Shown here one piece after another: positions 1 to 7,766 of a stretch of DNA of 16,748 nt. The translations under genes were made by a program, and so were the position numbers. The number at the start of each line of letters is the position of its first letter. Positions within the stretch are counted from its first letter, which is position 1. The notes beneath the pieces were generated by a model, which saw only the letters and a program-made list of their open reading frames with translations, did not search any database and was not told the origin of the DNA. Origin of the DNA: JAYZDF01 sp036337945 (GTDB lineage Bacteria > Myxococcota > Kuafuiibacteriia > Kuafuiibacteriales > Kuafuiibacteriaceae); NCBI GenBank assembly GCA_036337945.1, contig JAYZDF010000116.1:1-16748 (forward strand), given 5' to 3'.

Positions 1-1
1 T

Positions 2-760
2 GACGACAGCGAACATGAGTTGAAGTTCGATGCGATGTCAACGCCAGCACTTGCTAACGGCGCTTGGTACAGTATTGACGTTCCCTTTACCGCCTTCACA
101 GGTCTGACAGGTCGAAGCTCGATTCAACAGTTTATCATTGGCATGGATCCGAGCGGTGGCACGGTCTATTTGGATAATTTATACTTTTACGACGACCATT
201 CTGCACCTCCACCTCCGCCTCCGCCCCCGCCACCAACGATTCCGACCGCGTCAGCGCCGACGCCAACGGAACCTGCAGCAGAAGTCATCTCTATTTTCAG
301 CGATGCCTATATGAATGTTACGGTAGATACCTTTGCGACAAGCTGGAGTGCTCCATCTCCAGTTGTAAGTAATATCGTCATTGGTTCAAATAATGACCTC
401 CTTAAACGATACTCGGGGCTTGGCTACGCTGGCCTGGAAACGACGTCGAATCCGGTGGACGCCACCACAATGACGCATGTGCACCTTGATTTTTGGTCGA
501 CAAACATTTCGGAATTTCGTCTCAAAATTGTCGACTTTGGTATGGATGGCGCACTGGGTGGCGGTGATGATAGCGAACATGAAATTGCAATCAACGCAAA
601 CTCTATGCCAGCGATTGGAAATTCCTCCTGGTATAGTATTGATTTACCGTTGTCATCATTCACTGGCCTGACCGGACGAAGGTCACTACAGCGATATGTC
701 ATTGGAATGAACCCTAGTGGCGGTACTGTGTTTATTGACAACTTCTACTTTTACCGATGA
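2..760 (+). CDS. Secreted protein with two carbohydrate-binding-type modules, 3' end only
   Basis: The reading frame is open from the left edge, so this is the C-terminal 252 residues of a longer protein; the first in-frame start-like codon (TTG at 20) lies inside a module and is not a real start. What is visible is the end of one module (ending SGGTVYLDNLYFY), a run of about ten prolines, then a second complete module from about nt 275 to the stop, ending SGGTVFIDNFYFYR. Both copies share DDSEHE, WYSID, FTGLTGR and IGM.PSGGTV. This module type, with the ending 'DN.YFY', is known to me from the C-termini of secreted glycoside hydrolases such as GH16 enzymes of marine bacteria, where it is thought to bind polysaccharide. 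The catalytic domain, if any, lies outside the window. The stop at 758-760 is followed at once by the convergent glycosyltransferase gene. Carbohydrate binding is inferred from family resemblance; the tandem repeat is seen directly. Confidence 0.85.
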   Translation, partial: DDSEHELKFDAMSTPALANGAWYSIDVPFTAFTGLTGRSSIQQFIIGMDPSGGTVYLDNLYFYDDHSAPPPPPPPPPPTIPTASAPTPTEPAAEVISIFSDAYMNVTVDTFATSWSAPSPVVSNIVIGSNNDLLKRYSGLGYAGLETTSNPVDATTMTHVHLDFWSTNISEFRLKIVDFGMDGALGGGDDSEHEIAINANSMPAIGNSSWYSIDLPLSSFTGLTGRRSLQRYVIGMNPSGGTVFIDNFYFYR

Positions 761-818
761 TTGCCAACTCGTGGGCCCTTACGGAGTTGCGTAAGAAAGG
801 CGGCTTAACACGTTTGCT

Positions 819-2066
819 CTAAAGGGAACGGTAGAGCATTTCTACATCATCAACACACTTATCGAGAGAAAAGTAGGTCTCCGAACGCTGCCGCCCGGCA
901 ACTCCGAAAGCAGTTCGGAGTGCTGGATTTATCGCCAACGATTTCATCGCTTCGGCGAACCCATCAATGTCTTTTGGGGTCACTGTGTAACCGCTGACGT
1001 CGTGTTCAACGATTTCTTGAATTCCTCCACCTCTTGCAACAATTGCGGGCTTTGATGATGCCGCCGCTTCTGCTGCAATTCGACCAAAGCTCTCGTGCTC
1101 GCAAGGGTGTACGAGCACATCTAAAGCTTGCATAACGGCAGGAATATTATCTTGATAGCCGGCCCAGATAATATGCGAATCCAAATCCAGATCTCTCACA
1201 AGTTTTCTCAGCGATTGTGCATATGAATTGTCAGATTTGTAGCCACTTTGCTGTGCTGGATCGAAGCCGATAAGGGCAAATTTCGCATCGATACCGCTTT
1301 TGATTAGGTCCGAACCTGCTTGAATAAACAGGTCATGTCCTTTGAAGTGCGATGTGATGTTTGCGACCATTCCAAAAAGGATCTCGTTTTGCGAAACCTT
1401 CCATTCTGTACGGAGTCCTCGAGTGTCTTGAGCTTGCGGCGAAAAATCGTCAAGCGTGATGCCATTGTAAATAGTTTGAAGTTTTTTTCTCGCGCCGTTG
1501 CGAATAAAAAAACGGGCAGTGAATTCGGAATTCGCAATGATGCGCGTGCTCAACGCTTCGAATATAGTGGCGAGCATTGGCTCAGGAATAGGCCACCTTC
1601 TCAGCTCACTTTTACCGATAGTTTCACGAATGTGCCAAACGTGTGGCGTGCTCGTTATTTTTGCTGCAATTGCACCATCAAGCGTGAGTGCAGTATTCGT
1701 ATGAACGATATCAATATCCCATTTTTTGATGAGCTTTATGATGGTTGATACTGGCCTAAAATGTGCTCTCGTCTTGAGCATATAGTAGGCAAAAAGAGCC
1801 GGCCTCTTTAGCCAATAAGCTCGGTATTGTTGGTCCCAACTTCTCATAAATAAGGACACAACCTCTTCCGCGACCCCTCCGTAAACCGATTCTGGACTAT
1901 GATAATTGTTCGGTGGACATACGACGTAGCACTTGTATCCTCTCTCTTTCAGTTCCTTCATGATGGCTTTGGCGCTCAAAGCTGCACCTCCGGTAGGAGA
2001 GTTTAGAACGAAGAGGACGGACTTCATGCCTGGGGTATCTAATTGCCGACTGAAGATGTCAACCAC
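819..2066 (-). CDS. GT4-type glycosyltransferase
   Basis: A 415-residue cytoplasmic GT-B fold glycosyltransferase, expected to move a sugar from a nucleotide-sugar donor to a surface glycan or lipid-linked acceptor. The N-terminal acceptor half begins with a Rossmann strand (SVLFVLNSPTGGAA, residues 16-29), including the glycine-rich loop usual in GT4 enzymes. The C-terminal donor half shows the EX7E signature (E325-SFGRIAA-E333) followed by SSKPAIVARGGGIQEIV, the usual nucleotide-sugar binding segment. Length is normal for the family. The longest start is a GTG at 2064-2066 with AGGGG a few bases upstream; an ATG at 2025-2027, giving MKSVLFVLNSP, starts right at the Rossmann fold and is an equally good choice with a poorer ribosome binding site. 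The gene stands alone between a convergent carbohydrate-binding protein and a gene-free stretch, so the sugar and acceptor cannot be told. Confidence 0.88.
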   Translation of the reverse strand: MVDIFSRQLDTPGMKSVLFVLNSPTGGAALSAKAIMKELKERGYKCYVVCPPNNYHSPESVYGGVAEEVVSLFMRSWDQQYRAYWLKRPALFAYYMLKTRAHFRPVSTIIKLIKKWDIDIVHTNTALTLDGAIAAKITSTPHVWHIRETIGKSELRRWPIPEPMLATIFEALSTRIIANSEFTARFFIRNGARKKLQTIYNGITLDDFSPQAQDTRGLRTEWKVSQNEILFGMVANITSHFKGHDLFIQAGSDLIKSGIDAKFALIGFDPAQQSGYKSDNSYAQSLRKLVRDLDLDSHIIWAGYQDNIPAVMQALDVLVHPCEHESFGRIAAEAAASSKPAIVARGGGIQEIVEHDVSGYTVTPKDIDGFAEAMKSLAINPALRTAFGVAGRQRSETYFSLDKCVDDVEMLYRSL

Positions 2067-2525
2067 GTCCCCTAGCGTCCTAACGTGCGTCGGTTCGGGT
2101 GTTGAGCTGACGGATAAAATTGAATAGCGAACGATATAACAACGGGAGCAAACCAGGCTCTAGAATCGAGTTGCGGAATGATGCGTACACCGGTGAATGT
2201 GACGATTCGTGCGCTGCGATTAGTGACAATTCACAGAGCGTTTATATTTGATTGTACCGACGAGCAGCGTCATAGGTTGCGGTGACCTTCGTCCCTAAAG
2301 TCTTTATCAAAGCAGCGGTGGAATCGAGCTCTTTATTTGCGGGCATGAAGGGCACTTTCTCCCAAGGGTTGCTCAAAATCTGGTGCAGCAACTAAGTGTA
2401 AACGCTAGGCCGGTTGCACTAAAAGCTCGGTAATTTCAGGTGTTTAGTTTGGCATCAGATTTGCTGTTTTACTTGGCGAGGGGGTAGCTCAGAACAAAGG
2501 AGCTACTCGAAAGAGAGGGAAAAAT
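2067..2525. other. Gene-free stretch between glycosyltransferase and lysozyme-like gene
   Basis: About 460 nt separate two divergently transcribed genes. No frame here looks coding and no RNA gene is recognisable. It must hold the promoters of both flanking genes, but I see no convincing -35/-10 pair. The only clear structure is a hairpin next to the ribosome binding site of the plus-strand gene, listed separately. A string resembling a tRNA 5' D-arm (GGGGTAGCTCAG near 2481) is part of that hairpin and is not a tRNA. Confidence 0.6.
2482..2508 (+). promoter_or_regulatory. Leader hairpin just before the ribosome binding site of the lysozyme-like gene
   Basis: GTAGCTC (2484-2490) and GAGCTAC (2500-2506) form a perfect 7-bp stem around a 9-nt A-rich loop; a G-T and a G-C pair extend it to 9 bp. 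It ends about 7 nt before the purine-rich GAGAGGGA ribosome binding site of the gene starting at 2526. The stem is seen in the sequence. A role in mRNA stability or translation control is a guess; there is no T-run, so it is not a terminator. Confidence 0.4.
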
Positions 2526-3371
2526 ATGAATGTTAGTAGTGCAAGGAGCACGTCTCCTAGCGGAAGTAGTACGAAGAGTACCACTTCGGATAAAATTAGT
2601 ACGAATAGCACCACTTCCAGCAAGAGAGGAGCCTCTAAGATGGGGGCCTTTTGTGCAAAAGGAAGTCGAGCAAAGTATGAATCAAGGTCTAAAAAGTCGA
2701 CCGGAAAACCAACAGCTCAATCGTGGGCAAAGGCGCCAAAGAACGATTATGTTCAATCAATGGTGAAGCGTTATGCGCCAGCCTTGGCGAGTAAACAGGA
2801 TAACGCTCAAACTCAGACGGCAGCTGTTAACCGAGTTGAGCAGTTTGCAAACAAAGAACCCGCGTCCAGAGCGCAATTCATGGCAGACTACTTCACGGGC
2901 AAGGTTGGCGACTTCAAGAAAGATTGGGGCGTTTCACGCAATCTTACTCGCAATGAAGCCGCAGCCTTGTTGGGCAACTATGCGGTTGAGACTGGCAGTA
3001 GAACATTTCAAAATCCAGATATCGTTGAGCGAAATAACGGTGGAGCAGGTCGCGGACTTGCCCAGTATTCGCATGCTCGCCGCCTTCCTTATGATGCTGC
3101 ACGACAGCAACATATTAACAATGGCGGAAATCCAAACGACATCGACTGGCAGCTGCGGTATGCCGGAGAAGAGTTTCGTGGGTTGCACGACCCTGGTCCA
3201 GGACAGTCATTGATTGGGTGGCGTAACACATTCGGACGTCTACCTGGTCCAGATGCTTCTATTTCACAATTGTCGAGGCATTTTGAGCGCAACTATTTCG
3301 CGCCGAGTCAACCCCACTCACAGCGCCGCATTGATGCAGCACAGCATTTTTTACGTACGCTGAATTGGTAG
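2526..3371 (+). CDS. Phage-tail-lysozyme-like peptidoglycan hydrolase with Ser/Thr-rich head
   Basis: A 281-residue protein in two parts. Residues 1-65 are rich in Ser, Thr and Lys with no signal peptide and no membrane segment; they contain an imperfect repeat (STKSTTSDK, STNSTTSSK). Residues 130-281 resemble the phage tail lysozyme fold (Pfam Phage_lysozyme2): LTRNEAAALLGNYAVETGS, then GGAGRGLAQYSHARR, then DWQLRYAGEEFRG. In that family the glutamate in the first motif (here E155) is the expected catalytic acid, and GLAQYS/RR is the conserved core, so cleavage of the peptidoglycan glycan strand is likely. A good GAGGG ribosome binding site lies 6 nt before the ATG. The gene is alone, with no holin, tail or integrase genes near it, so it is not part of a visible prophage. 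It could be a secreted antibacterial or predation effector, a spore or cell-wall remodelling enzyme, or a domesticated phage gene. Fold assignment is fairly sure; the role is open. Confidence 0.8.
   Translation: MNVSSARSTSPSGSSTKSTTSDKISTNSTTSSKRGASKMGAFCAKGSRAKYESRSKKSTGKPTAQSWAKAPKNDYVQSMVKRYAPALASKQDNAQTQTAAVNRVEQFANKEPASRAQFMADYFTGKVGDFKKDWGVSRNLTRNEAAALLGNYAVETGSRTFQNPDIVERNNGGAGRGLAQYSHARRLPYDAARQQHINNGGNPNDIDWQLRYAGEEFRGLHDPGPGQSLIGWRNTFGRLPGPDASISQLSRHFERNYFAPSQPHSQRRIDAAQHFLRTLNW
2568..2617 (+). repeat. Two 20-nt direct repeats, 30-nt period, inside the Ser/Thr-rich head
   Basis: The segments 2568-2587 and 2598-2617 match at 18 of 20 bases and encode STKSTTS and STNSTTS. They account for much of the low-complexity head of the lysozyme-like protein and suggest growth by local duplication. 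Confidence 0.7.
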
Positions 3372-3417
3372 CTCTAGCAGTCGCCGAGCGCTTCTAAGTA
3401 CAACACGCCAATCAAGC

Positions 3418-4071
3418 CTAACCTCCGGCGGCGGGAAGAGGAGGTATTTCGTCGTCTTTTAGCGCTAATGTAGAGCCTATGACTCGCATGAGAACAGCAT
3501 GAGCACGTTGGATTGTCTCTGGGTCCACTTCACCACTTCCTTTGAGGACATTGATGGAGGTTCCTTCGACAGCCCCGAGCAGTGCTTCATAAGTGAGTGG
3601 ATCAATGGGCTCTCTGCCTGCGCGTTCAACCTCCGTAGCGAGGAAATTAGAAAATTTCGCGATGATTTTTCGTCTAATTGAGTAAAGGCTTGTGCCTGGA
3701 GTGAGGGATGATCTGAGTAATGTGCGATAGAGCCGAGGCCGATTTGCGTGGAACGACAGAAAAGCCCGAAGACCGCGGCTGAGTCGTTCCAGCGGGTCTT
3801 CTACTTGATTGACCTCATCTTGAATCGTTTGAAATACATTGTTCGCAGCGAACTCGAACAGTGTCTCCTTGAGTACTTCTTTGCTCGTGAAATGTTTGTA
3901 AAATGTGGCACGAGATATTTGCGCTTCTTTCAGAACTTCTTCGACGGGCGCCTCTTCATCGGAGCGGTCGAAGACCTGGGCTGCTGCTTGAAGGATAGAA
4001 GATTTTGCGGCCATGAGGTCAGCAGAGTTGTGCGCTGGACGTCCTCTTTTTACTTTAGGTTTGCTTGCCAT
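3418..4071 (-). CDS. TetR/AcrR-family transcriptional regulator
   Basis: A 217-residue DNA-binding repressor-type protein. After a basic tail (KVKRGRPAHNS) the N-terminal helices lead to a helix-turn-helix at about residues 43-62 (VEEVLKEAQISRATFYKHF), followed by the typical SKEVLKETLFEFA helix. The rest (about 75-205) is the all-helical ligand and dimer domain, which is too variable to name a ligand. Length is normal. The ATG is preceded by AGAAGGAAA, a good ribosome binding site. It lies downstream of, and on the same strand as, the kinase gene, 172 nt away, with its own probable control region; an imperfect inverted repeat 47 nt upstream is a candidate self-operator. It ends convergently against the lysozyme-like gene. 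Its target genes cannot be read from the sequence. Confidence 0.92.
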   Translation of the reverse strand: MASKPKVKRGRPAHNSADLMAAKSSILQAAAQVFDRSDEEAPVEEVLKEAQISRATFYKHFTSKEVLKETLFEFAANNVFQTIQDEVNQVEDPLERLSRGLRAFLSFHANRPRLYRTLLRSSLTPGTSLYSIRRKIIAKFSNFLATEVERAGREPIDPLTYEALLGAVEGTSINVLKGSGEVDPETIQRAHAVLMRVIGSTLALKDDEIPPLPAAGG

Positions 4072-4117
4072 TTTCCTTCTGGAGATAACTCTTTCACGTT
4101 TTTGTACTCGAAGCTAC

Positions 4118-4135
4118 CGTGATGACACATTCACG
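4118..4135. promoter_or_regulatory. Candidate operator upstream of the TetR gene
   Basis: CGTGA (4118-4122) and TCACG (4131-4135) form an inverted repeat with an 8-nt centre, 47 nt upstream of the TetR start codon; a further half-site-like TTCACG lies at 4093-4098. Size and placement fit a TetR-family operator for self-control, but an 18-nt imperfect palindrome can occur by chance. Confidence 0.3.
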
Positions 4136-4243
4136 CGTTCGAACCTTCTATTTTTAGGTCTAGGAATCTGCTGATACGAGCAAACCGGAAGTGGTAAATG
4201 ACTGTTCACGAATCGCAGAGGCGATGGACTGACAAGGGCGGGA

Positions 4244-7030
4244 TTACTGTTTGAGTAGCGCTTCTGTCTTCCTTACGTTTCGCACTGCCTCTAGAGAATC
4301 TTCAGCATGTGGCCAAATTTTATCGAATGCCTGTACGCTGGTGGACGCTTTGTCTGGTTGATTGTCGTCGACAAATAGTCGGGCAAGTTCTGCCTGAGAA
4401 AGCGCCTCGATTGCGTTGATTTCTTCTGTTGCTCGGCAGTTTTTTGAAACGATAGCAACCAGCCTCGTCTTGTATTCTGGTCGCTCGAGAAATTCTTTTG
4501 CGGCAATGCTTTTCTCATAAATTTCAGCACATGAGGTTTGCGAATTGAACTGAGTGGTTCGTGAAATGATATCCTTGCGATTCGTCTCGCCTCGGTCAAG
4601 TGAAGCCGCGAGAATTTCACTGAGTGCGACCAATCTCTTCTTCGCCGCAAGATTATTTTCGTTTGTTGAGGTATCCCTCATTCGGTCTATAAGTACACGG
4701 GTAAGGTTGGGGTCATTATTTTGTACTGCAAGCGTCGTTTTGGCCCACAGCTGAGTCAGGCCGAACAGGTCGGTTGCGTTGTTTTTATCAGGCGAACCTG
4801 ACGCTATTTCTTCTGCTTTCGTTATCCAGGTTTGGAGCTTTTCAAAAGCGCTAAACCTGAGGATGGCGCGAGTCCCCAGTCGATGACATTCAAGGGCCAA
4901 ATGAGTCTCTTTCGCCTGATTCCCTTGCCGAATGCAAAAGTCCCAGACTTTAAGTGCTTCGCTCAGTTGTCCGTTTTCGTAAAGGTGTAGCCCGTGATGC
5001 CGCAGATATTCTAGTTGGTCACCGATCGGAATATCGTCGGCCATTGCCATCAAGAGCTGCTGCGTGCGCATGGCCACTTCATTCTTTGCGATCGCGATTC
5101 GCGCTAATTGCTGACGTGCAGCCAGAAATTTAGGTTCAGTGAGAAGGATGTTTTTGAGGTGAACTTCTGCTTTGTCGTATTGCGCTGTTTTGTACAAAGC
5201 GTTTGCGAGGATCAGAAGGATATCGTTATTTCTTGGAAACGAGGTTCGCAAGGTCTCTGCCCGTGCAGCCAGTTTTGCTGGACTGATTCCGGAAGAGAGT
5301 AATCGCAATTCGAGAATGCTGAAAATGGGTTCCGAAGGAAAGCTTTTTTGAGCTTTTTCAGCCTGTTTTATGACGAGTTCCATCCCAAGCACTTCACGAC
5401 ACGCAATAAGGTAAAGTAGCTCAAAGAATGAATCCGTGTTTCGATCTCGTAATTGTTGCCATTGATTCAGATTTGTCTTCGACAAACCACTCAATGTCGC
5501 AGCGGCCAAGTGAATGATTGTCTCGTGTTCGCTACTTTTGCTTTGGCTGAGGTGATGCGCTCGTGTTGCGTGTGCTTCTGAACGACCGGTTTGACCTTTA
5601 AAGAAATACGTGACGCTCAGACCGAGATTTATGATCGCCGAAGTGGGACGGCTGGTTTGTAATTTGCGAAACTGTCGATGAGCGAGACTTGGTTTGCCTT
5701 CTCGTAAATTTTTAATCGCCCTCTGAAATAGTGCCTTGTCTTCGATAGACGCAGTCGGCATCAGCGCAAAGCCTCCTGTTGGACCAGGTTTCGGTGCAAG
5801 TTTTTGGGCGCTCGGGGATTGGTCTGGGTTGGGTTTCATCTGAAACTTGTCTGCCCCCCAATAAACGACGAGGAGCAACACTACCAGCGCGGCTGTTGCA
5901 ATGTAGCTAACCATTGAGCTTGAGCTATTGTGGTTCATCGCGTAGACGTTCTCGTCTTGAGATTTCCTCTCATCCGCTTCTGTTGCTTCAAGTTGAGAGG
6001 CGTTTGTTTCGGCGTGAGGAGAGACTCGTTGTTCTGGCTGTTCAGATGGGGCACTTGTAATACTTGCACCACTGCTGATGTTTGAGCCTGGCACTCCCGC
6101 GATGGGCGAGATTTCTGGAGCCAGCATCTTGGCCTTATGAAGAACGTCTTCCGGCCAGAAGTTTGGATAGCCTTCGCCGGTTACCGGGATATGTTCGGCG
6201 GATTCATCAGAACACCACAATTGATAAAGTTGATTGATGTCCGCGACTCGTTCGTCGCGGTCAACTTTGAGTGCGCCATCGATCGCTCTAACCATTCGAG
6301 TGGGAATATCGAGGCCCAACGCAGCGACCGGAGTAAATTCTCCACTGCACACACGGTCCCAAACCTCCATGATACTGCCATGTCCAAAGCAGAGCTGACC
6401 TGTGACAATTTCATATAGAATTGCGCCCAGCGAAAATATGTCCGCACGTGCATCGACCATGCTCGCATCTTGAATTTGTTCGGGAGCCATATAGGCAGGT
6501 GTTCCCATTGCTGAGCCTTCCTGAGTGAGAGGTTGCCCAGGCGATGGATTTTCTAGTGCTTTCGCAAGCCCGAAATCTGCAATTTTGGGAATGATGGCGT
6601 CATCTGTGACAGCCAAAAGTATATTTCCTGGTTTGAGGTCTCGGTGGATCAATCCGTGATTATGAGCGGCTGCGACACCTTTAATGATTCGGCGACAAAG
6701 ATAATCAGCTTGCTCGATAGTCGGACGTACTTCGAATAAAAAAGCCGAGAGTGCAGGGCCGTCGACATACTCCATGACGAGCGCCGGAGTGTCTTCGATA
6801 GTAACGAGGTCGGTGACGCTCAGGACATTTGGATGCGTAAAACTCGATTGCAGACGACCTTCTTGGATAAGTCGTTGCTTGACGATCTCGCTGAGGACCT
6901 TGACTTGTTTGATGGCATGAACGCTTCCAAGTTCGCGGTGCCGCGCTCGGTATACGATGGCCATACCGCCTTCACCGACGGAACCTTCGATACGATACCG
7001 ATCTATCATCAGGCCTTCACTTATGCTCAT
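4244..7030 (-). CDS. Membrane-anchored Hanks-type Ser/Thr protein kinase with TPR-like region
   Basis: A 928-residue receptor-like kinase. The cytoplasmic kinase domain (about 12-275) has every catalytic landmark: glycine loop GEGGMA (19-24), ATP-binding K41, helix-C E57, catalytic loop HRDLKPGN (129-136), DFG (152-154) and the GTPAYMAPE activation segment (176-184). A Ser/Pro/Glu-rich linker (about 300-372) leads to one membrane segment at about 374-391 (IATAALVVLLLVVYW). The remaining 530 or so residues are helical with TPR-like repeats (for instance around 420-500 and 590-670) and should lie on the periplasmic side. TPR-tailed kinases are common in Myxococcota and are thought to sense or assemble partners. 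Two starts are possible: ATG at 7028-7030, or ATG seven codons later (7007-7009), which has GAAGG at proper spacing and begins MIDRYRIEG; the second is my preference. It follows the lipoprotein gene by about 85-105 nt on the same strand and may share its transcript. Substrates are unknown. Confidence 0.95.
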   Translation of the reverse strand: MSISEGLMIDRYRIEGSVGEGGMAIVYRARHRELGSVHAIKQVKVLSEIVKQRLIQEGRLQSSFTHPNVLSVTDLVTIEDTPALVMEYVDGPALSAFLFEVRPTIEQADYLCRRIIKGVAAAHNHGLIHRDLKPGNILLAVTDDAIIPKIADFGLAKALENPSPGQPLTQEGSAMGTPAYMAPEQIQDASMVDARADIFSLGAILYEIVTGQLCFGHGSIMEVWDRVCSGEFTPVAALGLDIPTRMVRAIDGALKVDRDERVADINQLYQLWCSDESAEHIPVTGEGYPNFWPEDVLHKAKMLAPEISPIAGVPGSNISSGASITSAPSEQPEQRVSPHAETNASQLEATEADERKSQDENVYAMNHNSSSSMVSYIATAALVVLLLVVYWGADKFQMKPNPDQSPSAQKLAPKPGPTGGFALMPTASIEDKALFQRAIKNLREGKPSLAHRQFRKLQTSRPTSAIINLGLSVTYFFKGQTGRSEAHATRAHHLSQSKSSEHETIIHLAAATLSGLSKTNLNQWQQLRDRNTDSFFELLYLIACREVLGMELVIKQAEKAQKSFPSEPIFSILELRLLSSGISPAKLAARAETLRTSFPRNNDILLILANALYKTAQYDKAEVHLKNILLTEPKFLAARQQLARIAIAKNEVAMRTQQLLMAMADDIPIGDQLEYLRHHGLHLYENGQLSEALKVWDFCIRQGNQAKETHLALECHRLGTRAILRFSAFEKLQTWITKAEEIASGSPDKNNATDLFGLTQLWAKTTLAVQNNDPNLTRVLIDRMRDTSTNENNLAAKKRLVALSEILAASLDRGETNRKDIISRTTQFNSQTSCAEIYEKSIAAKEFLERPEYKTRLVAIVSKNCRATEEINAIEALSQAELARLFVDDNQPDKASTSVQAFDKIWPHAEDSLEAVRNVRKTEALLKQ

Positions 7031-7114
7031 GCGCTGATAGTAAGTTTAAATCGCCCGATAGACTAGCTGTCAGACAGGATTACTCCCGTCTAAAGTGAGA
7101 ACGAGATACCGCCT

Positions 7115-7747
7115 CTAGAAGCTGTATTCGAAGGAGAAGTCCCAATTGTCGCCTGAGACCTCGCTTGTACCAAAATCTGACCAGGACCCAGCTTTTCCGA
7201 TAGCCAATTGATTGGGGGCACGGTGTCCAACTTGTAGAATACTGCCGGTGCTTTCCTTGAAGGCGCCGCAACTTGATCCAGAGATACTCGTGGTTTGGGT
7301 CCCTAATTCAAGTGCCCAGGCGAAATCGCATTGTGTTGAAGGGCAGGTGGTATCTTCGCTGGCGGAAGCGAAATCAAACACAATCATGCAATCGATTTCC
7401 TGTCCGGACGTGGCGATCAGTTCATAGGTGCCTTGTCCATTGCTGGTATCGACCTTACCCTGGTGGCGATAAACCAGCTTGCCGCCGCCTTTAATGTCGC
7501 CAGCATCGCCTTTATCGTCACCCTTGTTATCTCCTTTGCCATCTCCTGCATCGCCTTTGTCATTGTTTTGGCCTGCATCAACGGCGCTCGTCATTCCTGA
7601 ATCAGGCGTATCGACACAGAAAAAGTCAGTGGCAGGATCGCACGGTTCTCCTGAGTCTACGCTTCCGCCAGAGTTGAGTTCGCTCGTTTCATTCTCTGAG
7701 CAAGCAAACGCCAGTAAGAAAGTGCTGATTATGATGAGTTTCCGCAT
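7115..7747 (-). CDS. Small envelope lipoprotein with KGD-rich linker, function unknown
   Basis: A 210-residue lipoprotein that I do not recognise by family. The start is chosen at ATG 7745-7747 because it has GGAGA about 8 nt upstream and opens directly with a lipoprotein signal (MRKLIIISTFLLAFAC); a longer open frame to 7792 would overlap the upstream gene and spoil the signal. The lipobox cysteine is C16. It is followed by a flexible stretch with DSGEPCD and a charged Lys-Gly-Asp run (residues 62-89), then a compact globular domain with several cysteines (IDCMIVFDF, DTTCPSTQCDFAW, GSSCGAF) that probably forms disulfides, as expected outside the cytoplasm. It begins only 19 nt after the DUF1552 gene ends, so it is very likely the third gene of that operon, and it may be a surface or periplasmic partner of the two upstream products. 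The 'DSG/DAG' linker style is typical of myxobacterial-type lipoproteins. Confidence 0.8.
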   Translation of the reverse strand: MRKLIIISTFLLAFACSENETSELNSGGSVDSGEPCDPATDFFCVDTPDSGMTSAVDAGQNNDKGDAGDGKGDNKGDDKGDAGDIKGGGKLVYRHQGKVDTSNGQGTYELIATSGQEIDCMIVFDFASASEDTTCPSTQCDFAWALELGTQTTSISGSSCGAFKESTGSILQVGHRAPNQLAIGKAGSWSDFGTSEVSGDNWDFSFEYSF

Positions 7748-7766
7748 ACTAAATTCTCCATATTGA

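Noticed and set aside
778..795. CTTACG/CGTAAG stem-loop between convergent genes as a terminator
   Set aside because: The stem is only 6 bp with no T-run on either strand; too weak to call.
1320..1748. Long plus-strand open frame opposite the glycosyltransferase
   Set aside because: It is antisense to a clear GT4 gene with an intact EX7E motif and shows no domain.
2481..2508. tRNA-like string GGGGTAGCTCAG
   Set aside because: Only the D-arm-like start is present; there is no anticodon or T-arm, and the bases form a local hairpin instead.
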